Origin: Apostichopus japonicus
Lineage: Eukaryota; Echinodermata; Holothuroidea; Aspidochirotida; Stichopodidae
Direction: 5' to 3'
DNA length: 64,000 bases
Assembly (NCBI RefSeq): GCF_037975245.1
Contig: NC_092566.1
Coordinates: forward strand, 1-64,000
Of this stretch, positions 34,472 through 58,900 are shown in pieces (position 1 is the first letter of the stretch; each line of letters opens with the position of its first letter). Both the position numbers and the translations under genes were made by a program. The notes below the pieces were generated by a model. The model worked only from the letters and a program-made list of their open reading frames with translations. It searched no databases and was not told the origin of the DNA.

Positions 34472-35124
34472 ATACTTCATATGGCATCCTTTCCTTCTTA
34501 TGGTCCTACTTTTGTTTCGTTGAGGGTTCTGTCAACGTTTATGGTTAATACAAATGAATGTTCTTTCTTTCTATACGAGCGTCGGCCTTTTCCTTTTCTT
34601 AGTTTCACGTTCTCTTTCTTTCCTCGTTCAAGCTTTAATTTAGCTTCTTCCCTGCCTCTTTTGCCATCTATAAAAGTACCAAAAACACACACATTATTAG
34701 TAAAGTTATGAGTCAATGTTATCTCAATGAAGGTGGAAGTTGTTTCTTTTGAACGAAAATTCTGACTAACATTTCATAATTAAACAAGAGCAACTTACGG
34801 TTTTGCTTTCGGTTCAAGACCGAGATTGAATAGTGAGAGCACGTGGCTTTACTGTTCTATTTATACCCCATGCCGACGGAATTCCGATACTCGTTAACAA
34901 CAAAAAAAGATTACGTAATGCTTAAGGATGCACAAAACCGTGGCTAAATAATTAGCATCCAATTAACTAAACACGTAAAGTAATCAATAAAATACTTGAG
35001 GGGGTTATCCCAGAACGAGTTGTGACAAACCCACTTGTTTTATTCGTCTATTTGCAAAGCTCTAATTAGTTGTCATCAATGAGGGATGCAATTAGATTTG
35101 GAATTGCTGCATGACCCACTTATA

Positions 35125-35268
35125 TTAATACACCTTAGCTCTACAGGAGAGAGTGAGTGCACCGTGCTAATATTAATACACCTTAGCTCTACAGGAGAGA
35201 GTGAGTGAACCGTGCTAATATTAATAGACCTTAGCTCTACAGGACAGAGTGAGTGCACCGTGCGAAGG
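35125..35268. repeat. 48-bp minisatellite, 3 copies
   Basis: Three tandem copies of a 48-bp unit contain CCTTAGCTCTACAGGAGAGA and GTGAGTG, with a few substitutions. The exact multiple of three keeps a short periodic frame open on the minus strand, which is not considered coding. Confidence 0.88.
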
Positions 35269-36499
35269 TATGAATGTAAAGGAAAGAAAGATGGAGGTTA
35301 AATTTGAAACTTAGCTGAGGCTTTATGCTTTGTTGAAATCTGGAAACATTACAAACAAATTGATGAAATAATATTTGCAAGTTCACCGATAGGGCAAACC
35401 GAGGACAGTTATAACTAAAATATTATTGAAAATTATGCCAAACTTTATATGTGTTTTTACTAAAATAAGATTTTTAGAATGTTAAATATGTGGTTCAACC
35501 TATATATTTTAACTTTTGAAGTTAATACCAGCAATTACGAAAACTGAATGGATTCTGCAATTGTTCCCACATTATGTAGGGAGCAGTGGTATGTCGGAAC
35601 TGAACTGTGTACACTTGGTGATAACAACATTGATGGCACAAATCACACTTCTAATGTACAAACACAAGTTTAAAAACACTTTCTGAATGTAAGAGAAAAT
35701 ATGGTAATCAACAAAAATGACTCAATTGGTTGAAAACGGTATATTTCTATTTTTTTACTTCGCTGCACAGCATATTGAGCAATTTCTTATGTCTCATCGG
35801 GCAAGTAATCACTACAGACGCTGAAACAATATCCTCCATAGAGTATTCACATTCAAGAGAGAGAGAAATGTCGCCTGATAAAGTACAATTTAAACTCCCC
35901 TATATATCTACATACTACAACTAAACATCTCTTCTTCCATTGTTTTCTTTACTTACTATATTATCAAGTTGTGTGAACTAACTGGTCACAATAACAACAA
36001 CCAAGTGGATGTGAATAATCTTATTAAACAAAACACACTTATTTTATTCGTAGGATATGCTTTAAGTAAAAAAATCAAATTAGGAACAGCAGTTAGAAAG
36101 ATAAATAATTTTAAACATCTTCTTGCTGCTTCTTCTAAGGTTTGCCAGAATTTATGGGGGAAACATCATCTACAATTTGATGAAGAACCAGGGAAACATT
36201 TAGACAATAGAGGTGAGAATTAGTTTAATTCCTGGAAATTGCTGTTGTATTGTTGATTTTCATTTTCTTCTGTTATGTATATCTGTTCGCTTGTCCGGTG
36301 ATCCTTTTAATCAGGTGGAATGACAACCCTCTCGCTTGATAGAATTTAATATTCTTTGAAAGTCAAGTTTATCTAAACCAGAAATTAGATATTGTCAATA
36401 CATGTTCATTGTAATACTTTGGAGGTTAAAACAGATTTATTAACTCCAATAACTTTAAACAAGAACATACCATAAAAGACAATTACAGAGATTAATAGC
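35269..36499. other. Intergenic, nothing recognised
   Basis: This stretch is AT-rich. The open frames (for example 35969-36223) show no known domain, no splice context and no repeat structure. Confidence 0.5.
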
Positions 36500-36690
36500 A
36501 ACACTCGCATTTAATTAATCTGGGGAGGAGTCTGAGGCACACTCCTCCTACCAATTTGTGGTGCCCTAGAAATGCCCACAGAAAAAATACACATCTACCT
36601 TCTCATTGGTGCCCCACCTGTGCTAACCTCCCGCCCCACTATTACCACCCGATCCCACACCTCCCCCGCAGGACTGGCTATGCCACTGCA
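36500..36690. mobile_element. Possible transposon end remnant
   Basis: The segment is C-rich and ends CTGGCTATGCCACTG, which resembles the right terminus of hAT-type elements whose left end would read CAGTGGCATAGCCAG. No matching left terminus or target duplication was found, so it may be truncated. A hairpin GGAGGAGT/ACTCCTCC lies at 36524-36549. Confidence 0.35.
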
Positions 36691-37136
36691 TGAAAGACAA
36701 GTAAATAGGAAACTACTTTTAATTGATCTCTTAGAGTTCATCCACTTCCTGTGTCTGATACATGTTCATGGTGTTAACCAGACTTTGTGCGACGATGAAA
36801 TTTTCATGCTGCATAAGTGCATCTCGTTTCACCTGCATAGAACGCCGGCACAACTTACATAATGCCTTATCATTTCTTCCCCAGATGCAGCGACCCAGGC
36901 AAATGTTTTCGCCCATTCCACTGTGTACTTCTTCCCATTTCTTACTTTTTATTCCACTTCGGCAATTTTTTTGGCACGTTCATTTGAATGTTATTAGCAT
37001 ACACTGTCTTGCAAATCAAAGTTTCAATAAACACACTGTTTTAACAAAGCTGACCAGTCGTGAGTAAAGTACTTAAAGTACTTAAAGTTGTACCGTGAAC
37101 TTAATATATATTATACATTATATATTATACATTATA

Positions 37137-37142
37137 TTTATT
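37137..37142 (-). promoter_or_regulatory. Candidate polyadenylation signal for the sulfatase gene
   Basis: AATAAA on the minus strand, about 415 bp after the stop codon in an AT-rich stretch. Other AT-rich hexamers nearby make the choice uncertain. Confidence 0.3.
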
Positions 37143-37554
37143 ATAAATAAATTCCATGGTCGTAACCACAGACTCTGATTGGTTGAACGTTGACCAAAAG
37201 TTTTTAATACGGTATCCTTAAGAAATCATTTGTGATAGAATACTTATGTATGCTTATGTATTTTTGTATGTATGCTTATATTTTTGGAGGTAGACACCCT
37301 CAAAGACTAAAAATTGGGCAAAATGCTAATTGGCCAGTGCTTTCAATTTTTACCAGCTGAACCAATTTCAAAAAGGCCAAATTTTGTAGTTTGGGCTCAT
37401 AAAAGGCGAAACTGCCAATCATGTTGTACATATATTACATACTGCAAAGACTTGTTACTCCACCCAGGGGCAAACATTGAGGTCCAGGAGTAAGAATAAC
37501 TGGATTTTTCCATCTTTTGGAATTCTCTGCTGGTGACATAAGGAAGAATAGATT

Positions 37555-49127
<11,573 letters not shown>

Positions 49128-49847
49128 CTTTTTGAAATTGACTTCACTTTCGAAACAGTAAAATTTAATTGACTCTCACACTACACAATTTAAAATTTAT
49201 AGGCTAACCTATAGTTACTAGGCCTAGATTGGTTTAGCCTAGGTTATACTTTAAGTTTAAGTGCATATCCAAAGATATGGCGGATTAACTTTGGCATAAC
49301 TCGGTGGTAGCGCAAATTTCAATATCATATGGCCTTAACAATATCGTTCAAGATAACCTCAACAAAAAAGGTAGTCATGGTACTGACCAGCACATGTTTA
49401 GTCAATGAATGAATTGATTTGCATGGTATGAAGACGTTATAACCCTAACAAATTTGTTTGCACGACAACATTTGAAACAGGCTTAGCACATAGGCCTAGC
49501 CTACAGTGCTTTCAAATGGCAGTTGTAAATTAGTAAACCATCGATTTATTCCGGTACAGCTGCAGCAAGCGCCGATTGGATTACTGCAGTATAAGTGAGA
49601 AAGTGGTCGATACGCCTAAGCTTCGAAAATGTGTAGTCTTTGCCTGAGTATTTTATCCGAGTTTGGTCATTTCTAGCCTAACAATTTAGTAACAACGTCG
49701 GACTCTCGGACTCGGAGCCGAGTACTACTGTATATACCAACGGTTACACAACATCGGCATATCGTCTTCAATGAAGTGTTGAAGCTGTGATGTTTTTGCA
49801 CGTTCTTTGCAACGTTAGTACCCACTGCCATTTTACAATAACTCAGC
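49128..49847. promoter_or_regulatory. Shared divergent promoter region of sulfatase and PEX3
   Basis: This 720-bp segment separates the two start codons of divergently transcribed genes, so both 5' UTRs and promoters must lie within it or in upstream non-coding exons. There is an inverted CCAAT box (ATTGG, 49575-49579), and no TATA box close to either gene was recognised. Several TAGGCCTA-like palindromic words occur (49217, 49490), as elsewhere in the window. Confidence 0.6.
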
Positions 49848-49920
49848 ATGTTGGCTTACATTTGGAACGTTCTCAAACGCAACAAGAGAAAACTGTTCAT
49901 TTTAGGAGCAATTTCAGGAG
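49848..49920 (+). CDS. PEX3: PEX3 exon 1 (residues 1-24)
   Basis: ATG start followed by the basic peroxisome-targeting N-terminus and the start of the membrane segment. Ends in phase 1 at donor GTAGGC. The start is fixed by alignment of [11 protein letters not shown] with the family N-terminus. Confidence 0.92.
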
Positions 49921-52900
49921 GTAGGCCTAACTTGTTGATTTTTTTCAACCTCCACGAAGATGTGATTAAGTTAGTAAATGCATTACTAGGCTAACACTCA
50001 CAATGCACAAGTAGGCCTAACCTAGGCCTATGTAATGTAGAATGTGTACTGTCAGTATATTGTACCCACAGAAATTAATACGTATAGAAGCCATATCGCA
50101 CCTGATGACAACGATACGTTTTGCATTTATTTGAAGGTCACTACAGAATTGGATACAGACTATACTAGACCTTGTAACTACTGTAGCTTTAATACAACCA
50201 TTTACAGTTGCACGTAGGGGCCTAGTAGTATAGTAAAGGCAGGCTTGGGGCGATTACATCTGAATGTAATCGATTACGATTACGATTACTTGAGAATGTA
50301 TGATTACGATTATGATTACAGCCTAAAGTTGAAGTAATCGATTACGATTACATTGTAATGTAATCGTGATTACAATCATGATTACATTGTGGTTACTTGC
50401 ACAATCCTCTGCATATCTGTTTAATATAACTCTCTGCCGGGAAATAGGGCAATGAAATAGGGCAAAGGAAGGGCATTTACAGTATATACGGACAAAATTG
50501 TGGAAGTATATCTACAATTCCTACCAGGCATTACACATTTATGCCTTAACATGTTTAAGATGTGTAACTCATAAGTCCAGTAAAAAATACAATTTAAATA
50601 AGGGGTTAATCAACGGTCTAGCGTGCGTTACTCACAGGATTAATGCACGATCGGGGGATAATGCAAGCGATGCACGGGGGCGGAGCGTAGCAGAGCCAGA
50701 GTGCATCCAGTGATAGCATTAACACCCGGAGTGCATTAATCATGTGAGTAACGCACGCTAGACTGTTGATTAACCCTGTTCATTCATACACTACCATTTG
50801 TGTGGGGGAAAAATCATAAAACAAAACATTTTTGGTTACATATAACCGAAGATTTATTAAAGTGATGCCCCGTAATTTTACCGTGCGTTACTCACAGGAT
50901 TAACCACGGTCAGCTGACCTGAATGGACCAATAGGATTTAGGAATCTTTACTAAGTATGAATGAACAGACAATTAAATTGATAAAAAATCCTTGAATATG
51001 GCGATCAAATCCCCAGTACTTCTTAGTATAAGTTTATTGTGCTAGAGAATTCTAGAAGCAGGAACATTTCTTTGGTCACACTAAAAGCCAATAGTAAGAA
51101 TTAGTTTTAATCTTTTCTACTAATTTTGCCCTTCTCATTCAAATTTCACTGTAATCATAAATGTAATACGATTACGATTACTTTGCCCTTGTAATCGATT
51201 ACGATTACGATTACTTTGTAATTTTCACAAAAGTAATCGATTACGATTACGATTACTTCAAAAAATGTAATCGATTGTAATCGATTACTGATTACGATTA
51301 CCCCAAGCCTGAGTAAAGGCTTCATAATTGACGCACCCCCGTAATTGACGCACCTTCCATTATTACTAGCAACGATACAGCAGGCCACCTAAACTTTTTG
51401 CATTCAAGCAGAATTACATATTTCATGAGTTTGAATCCATTTCAGCTATTTGCCGACTAAATTGTGGAACTTTCGAAGCTTTTAACACCCTCCCCCCAGT
51501 TTTGCACAATTTTTGGACATTTGGAAATCTTACACCCTAAAAGTAACCAACATTACCTCAATATGATAACGCTACTCTCTGGGACCTGACCTGTCTGAGC
51601 TAAGAGGCTCAGAGCATAGCAAACAGCATCTAAAGTCAATGGATGTTTACTAAAGCCTACACTACAGTTAGCTTAAATCAACGCATGTGTCAATTTAGGG
51701 GTATAAAAGAACTTGATACGGCAGACATTTTGTGGTCAAATTCTGCTCAATTGTACGGTGCATAAGCACAGAACCTTAAATATTTTGAGATCATAACATT
51801 TTGGAGGAACTAAACAATATGAAAAACACATACAGTTGAATGATTTGGATTTTTCCTTGATAGACATCGTTGATCAAATCCTTAGGTGCGTCAATTATGA
51901 GCCCTCCATGCTACTACTAGTAGTAGCAGTTCCAGTGCCATTCCGCCATAGGTATATACCGCCATACCTGTCCGCCATAGGTTTTGATCCTTTCTGCCAT
52001 TTCGGAATGGCTCTAAACCTATGGTGGTATTCTTGGGACATTCTTTACAACATCCTACCAACAAACCTTGGTTCTAAATAGGTTTAGTAACATTTAAAAA
52101 CTTATGTTGCAGTGAATAGTCCTTGCTGATTTTTAATTTAGCCCACCCTTCGTAGTGAGGTTATTTGTTGTTTACACATAAGATAACATCTCTCCAAGCA
52201 TCCAACAACTCCTAGGACAATCTCAGGACATCCCTCTATAACTGTCAACAAAAACATCTAGCTTATAATAAGTTCAAGAGCATTTAAATGCCATTTTCAT
52301 GTTGCTATGACAAGAAACTGCTTTGTTGTAATTGTCGTACACCATATAAGAGTGACGTCATTTGCTTGTTGTTTACTCAAAAAATAACACCTAGAGCCAA
52401 TCATCCAACATCGCGAAAATGTTCCCAGGACATCCCTCTACAACTTCCAACCAACAAACCTTGGTACTAAATATGTGCATCGAAACTTGTTTTTTAAGCA
52501 CATTTTGAAGCCTGCCCCGATGGACTAAAACAGTTCCTCAACAAAGTCACAAGGTAGTTTTCTCCTGGAACACACAGTTCCTCAACTTCACAAATGAGTT
52601 TTGGTGTTGATATATGGGGTACATAGGCCATACACTGAGGGCAATAAAGGCACCTTTGACTGACTTTAGTAATGTCCCCAACTGGGCAGTATGGCCAACA
52701 GGAAATATACAATGGCAATGGCCACTGTGGCCGCGGTTAAATCGAGGCCTGTAGTTAGGTAGGTAGGTAGGTAGGTAGAGCTCTAGACCTAGAAGGTGAA
52801 ACATTTCTCCAAAAAGGAAGATCATGTACTCACATGTACAGCAGTATATAATAGATATCAAAATAGGAAAATGTGTATACATACAAATAATATGGAAAGT

Positions 52901-55900
52901 GTAAAATTGCAACAGCATGAGATTGCCCTAAAAGTGGGGAGATCCCTTGGAGACCCGTAAACCCAGGTGAGTTGGCAGGTCTTCTGAATTAGGTAGTGTT
53001 CGGTTGGTCTCAACTTAGACAAGGTGCATGTGTTCAAGGGTACACAGGATGTCTAGCAGTCATACAAATTTGTATTGCTTTTATCTTAATTATCAAGGTC
53101 TCAGCAAATCTGGGAGAGATTATCTTAATCATCCTTATGACAAAGAAAACAAAGGCATAGGCCTGATGCTGACTTACGTTCCTTTCCTGAAATTTTTTAA
53201 AACCTTGGTAAGAAGTAAAAATGAATAGCCTCTAGACTAATGTTAGATTTCAAAGGATAACATACACAAGTATGTAATTTTTCATAAATTTGGGAGTGAA
53301 CATACCCATTATCAACATTTGTAAAAAAATTGAAACAACCTCGAAAATTGACATTTTGGGTAGTCACGTGACATGTACCTCTGGAATGTCTGAAAACAGA
53401 GATTGACCCAAAGGAGCCTCAGTCACTGTGTGACATCATTAATGGTATAGCGCAAAAAATTAAACGCTGACCAAGGTAGTAGTGTTAATACTGTACACAG
53501 ATAGCGAACAATTGTACTGTATTTGACTTCCAGTTTCGAATGTTTGAAAAACTATAGCTTAAAAGAGAAAACATGAAGACAAATAACTAGGTTTAAGATA
53601 GTCTGAAGGAGAAAATTTAGTTAAATGGGTTATTTTCTTTGCAAAATTGCCACTCAGATGGAGGCATCGTTTATATAGCAGAGCGTCATTAGGTATGTAC
53701 GGTACAATATACTGAAAACCAGGCAAGCAGCTTGCTCATTCCATGATTCAATGTGATTGCAAGATACTGCAAAATGAACAGAAAATAGACCTAAATGATG
53801 CCTCGTGCGTGTGATGTCACGGGAAAATGGTTTACGTTACTATCAACGAATTAAAAAAAACTAAACATAAACGAACAACTACGAGGAGACGTGGGCAAAA
53901 TTGACCAGGGTAGGACACATGACTAAGCTTCATCTGAACAGAGTAATCACTCATTTTAAAATCCATAAGTACACACACAGAAAAAGTATCCTGGTAGTCA
54001 ACCAAATTCCGTTGTGAATATCCAAACCACAAATCCACGTTTCTCGTTCAATCCTGGGCTAAATACTACGGTGACTCTGTGTTATTCCATAGAGTTAGGC
54101 CTAGTTGAAACATGTCTTGACCAGTAATATTCCATTATGTACACAATCACAAAAGACAGTCACTATCAAAATAAACAAAACGTCCGATCGCCATAATACC
54201 ATTGTATTTTACTCCATGGACCTTGCAGATGCTGGAACAAACACAATGGACAATATTAAACATGTGTCACGAACTCACGATACTGGAATACAACAAATGG
54301 ATAAATGCGATGAAATCCTAACATGACTACTTCTCTTTGATGTGAGCCAACAAGGGCAGGAGTTGTAACTCATTTGACTGACTGTGTATATACGTACTAT
54401 ATACAGTCATTTCAAACCGTAAATAACACGGTCAATTGCGTGTAATAATTAGTGTTCGACCGATTGTATGACAATCGGTTTTACCGATTACCGATTAATT
54501 CCTGTGACAATCGGCCGATTGCCGATTACCGATTACCGATTATTTCAAAATTTTCGTGGAACTGGTCTGATTTAGTGTAATGCATGATTACCAACTTCTA
54601 GGCCAATACAATCAAAGATGGTAAATGAACGACTTAACTTTTCACAGTTAAGATTAATGGAGCAAGTAAAGAACACTGTAATACATACATAGGGCGATGT
54701 ACGATTATAACGAGGAGTCGCAATATTTAGCAATCCCGCCACAACACAGTACTGTACAGACTACAGACTGGGTGAAAATAGTAGCCATTGGCTACGAAAT
54801 GAAAAACGAAAAAGGGACAGCTTTTACAACTGCTATTAAAACTATTATCACTGTTGCAACTCCAACGTAAATAAAGAAAAAAGTATATCTCACGTAAATA
54901 AAATATTCGTTATTTCGTTAGCTGATATCGAAATATATAATCTGATATGAAAAATAATGTGTAGACCTAAGAGTAAGTTGGCCTGACGTTTCGATCCTAG
55001 CAGGATCGAAATGTAACGCCACATTACTTATAACATATTCTTACACAGGCTCTTTAGTGGATAAGCAGTTTGCAAACAGTTTATTATTTTGAAAAATAAA
55101 ACAACCCCGAACGTTTGCTTCAAGTTTTCAATGATTACCATCTGCGCGGTAAAACTTAAAAACGGTAAACGATCGAACGAACGTTGTTTCAAACGATCAT
55201 ACACAGTAAGTCAATGGCGCTTCTCCATTGACTTAACTACATGTGGGAGAAATCACACACTAAAATCCCATTGACTCTGTCGCGGCGTGTCACTGGAAAT
55301 CAGACTTGCTTTTAGTCGGTTGCAGTAAGGAGTTTAGTTACTGTTAGCACGTATGGTACACGCTGCATGGGGAAAAAAGTTGCTTCGGGTTTTTCGCAAA
55401 AAATATGCGTAAGAATGTTTGCCTAATCACAAAATACTTTAATGCAGTAGAACTACTGAGGACTTTCGCCAAACGTGTTTAGGGATTTTAGGAGTATTTG
55501 GAGCCTTAATTTCATCATTTTATGCCGTTTGTAAAATCTTGGGCGCATTTTCAAACTTAACAGTTCTGAAGCTCAACCGTTCTTCAGCCAGACTAGCCTA
55601 ATGTACGTAGAACTCACAATGAACAAAGCCTAATGTTATTGTTTTCACTTTCCAGTTTTTACCTACGGTGAAACGGCCAAAGTGGTTAATAAGTACATTG
55701 ATTTGGTGCTTATATTAAGTATAGACAATTGATCTTTCTTATCAATCGTTTTAAATGATGACAGGTGGTTTTGTTAGATGCAACAAGCGAAGTAAAAAAA
55801 ATACGTCGTCCCCCTAAGTTTATGGCGTGTATACTTTATACTGCATGATGTTAACTGCCAAAACTGGATAGTGTATCGAACAGCATTTGTGCAAACTCGC

Positions 55901-58900
55901 TCGAGGGACCTACGATACCGTTACACAGTAGATTAGCACACCTTCCCCGGCTATAAATAGCATTGAACCGAATGATCAAAAATTTTCTCCCGTTGTGGTT
56001 CTGGTGTATCAAAAGCGCGGAAAAATACAATCCTTTATGTGGAACGTAATAATCGGTTCCAAATAATCGGTAGCGCAATAGATTTTGCCGATGCCGATTA
56101 TTTACCGATTGTCTGATAATCGGCCCGATGCCGATTGTCTAACCGATTATCGGTTGAACACTAGTAATAATGTTACATGTAAGGACACCCGGGTGACTAA
56201 GGAGTGAGTAGCAAACACACTGAGGATACTTTCACATTTTCTGCATGAGACACTACATGTGCTGTAAAATCTTTACGTGTGCTCACAACATTTATCCAAA
56301 GTCTACAACATTTTACATTAGTTCTTCCACTTGGAAAGCTAAAACAGCTGATGCTTTTATTGGCTGAGATATTACTGCAACCTCCAACTACACAGATTGT
56401 GGCATTTCGGGGGAAAAGGATTATATTGTTGATGTTTTTTGCATCTCCTTCCTGTTCGAGTATACAACTTTGCACACTAACTGATGAACAAAGCATTGTT
56501 GTGATTGCGGTATACCAACAATCACCTTTTGTCTCAGGAATGTTTCAGGAATGTCTGAAATAGTTTCCAAAAAGGCTAACTTTTCTTCCCTTTTAACACA
56601 CGTGTATTTAACGTCCGTAATTGGTAAAGTTAATTACAACAATGTATTTGGAATGGGTTAAGGGTTACATTCATGCAAAATGGTTGCATTTTAAGTTTAT
56701 CGAAAAGTCTCCATATTTTATGTTCAATCAGCGGTCAATACCTATACAATTCCAGAGTTTTGACAAACAACAGCTTGGCCAGTGACATGTTGTGACATAT
56801 GCCATAATATAGCACAAAAGTGCGATGCGCAAGAGGTAAAGATTAAACAAAGTGGCAAGTTGGCAACCAATTTATTGCCATTGACTTGCTAATGCGAACG
56901 CTGGGCCTGCATCATAGATAGAAGTAGTGAAAACTGTTTAAGAGCTAAATTGGGTATTTATATGGTCTGATCCAATAGAGGTGGAGAGCAAGCATAAGCA
57001 TCGGCGGCAGTACGATGTTAATACTAATGTTAGTTATATGAAGTTATTAACAACTTAATGAAAGAAATAAAAGCAAATAGAAATTATTGAGGAAGGTAAA
57101 TACCTTATCTTCAACCTACATATTTGAACATGAAAACGTTGTCAGTGGAGAATATAATTCCTTTATTATAGCATCCAATAGTAATTTCTTAAAAATTGCG
57201 ATTCAAAAGGGTAAACAATTTTTTCCCGGGTACCCAGAGACCCAACGGGTAACGGCTCTCGGGTACCGGGTTCCTGATTTTTGGACCCGTGTAAACACTA
57301 ATATTGGGTGATGACATATAACACTTTAATATTCCACTAAGCAACGGACCATAGTGCCCATCTTGTTTTCTATGTCAGGCATCTTCATGATTATGCAAGT
57401 TGGTTAACCTCTTACTTTGTGGCTTCCATCTTTCTTTCAGGGACCTATTTGTTGTGGAAGTCTGCAGGATGGAAACTTGCTGAATGGAAAGAATTAGAGG
57501 CAGCGGAGTGTTTGGCCAATGCAAAAAGACAACATCACTTTGACTGTAACCAAAGAACATGCAACACAACAGTTCTGTCAATGCTACCAAAACTAAGGGA
57601 AACTATCACAAAATTGGTAGATTCAGAGAGCCTTGTGAAAGAAATAAAGTCCAGGTATAGTTTTAAACTGTCAAAATTCCTTAGGCATATCATTTTATTA
57701 GATGCAACAGAGTTCATATTGAAGCATGGGTGTGTGTGGAAGGGTTGGAGGGGGCACATACATTGTGAAGATTTGTTATCATTGTGAATGTAAAGTTTCA
57801 TTAGATAGTGTGCTCTAACTAGCATTAAATTGGTCACTGACCACCCTTATTTCAGATCAGTATGACTGCCATGAAGTAATTAAGGAAATTGCATGTGCGG
57901 TGAGATGGTGACATTACTCACATACTCCAAAGTATGTTTTCTGTACATAAATTTGATTGTTCTTTTAAGATACTGTAGGTATGTATGGTCATACTGTACC
58001 TGTTCCTTTTTCAGGCCAGAGAACAAACTTGATCTGTGGAGTGAACTGAAAATTATGAGTAAGTACATCATGTGTTCATCATATCCTGCTTCTATATCTA
58101 CGGCTCAAAACACATTTTCATTTTATCACAAGATTAATTCTAAATCACATCGTTCTATGTAAAGAAGCATATTTTTGGATCAAATTTGTTGATCCAGGAT
58201 ATTATTTGCAAGAAGGCCAAACTTCAGAGTTTTAGACCATTTCATGCAGTGTATCTCAAGAGGATGAATGTTGACAGATGTTAAACTTCCAAATTTAGTT
58301 GCCCTATTATTTGTGGTTGGTGTCCAATATCATTTACAGAACTTTGTCATGTGCAGTACTGTACGTCATAATATGACAATCTGTAAAGTTCTCTGTCTAT
58401 TCAACATGGAAATAGTTAGTATTTATGCATCCATGGGTAAATGTTTGAATGAGATACAAAGGTACAGTACAGTACATCTTGTTTGGTCAAAGGGCACTCA
58501 TGTGAAAACCTGAAACCCTATAAAATGGAGTACCCAAGAGGCAGGTTTCCCTGATATATAGTGAGTTTATTACATACTCTAACACTACTGCATGCAAGCA
58601 TTTCCCTCAATACACATTTTTACTAACCATTTAGAAGATCACTCTTGTTTCTGAAAATTTGCAGAAGATGTTGTATTCTGTATCTATCCACCCAGGCATA
58701 TCGTCATATATGATGCCTCTAATAAAAGCCAAGAAGCTTGATTGGTAGAGCTCAAACATCATATGATATTAGGAGGTGACCAAAATGAGATACTTTGTTG
58801 GGGTAGAAATTGAAGTCAATTGTCATCTTTACTTTTGCTTAGTATACATTCTTCCCTGGCAGGTTTCACAAGAACCCTTGTTACTGTTTACAGTACTACC

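Noticed and set aside
52494-52918. Overlapping minus-strand frames of 74 and 123 codons in PEX3 intron 1
   Set aside because: No domain, no splice signals with PEX3, and frames shift between the two. Possibly an old repeat fragment.
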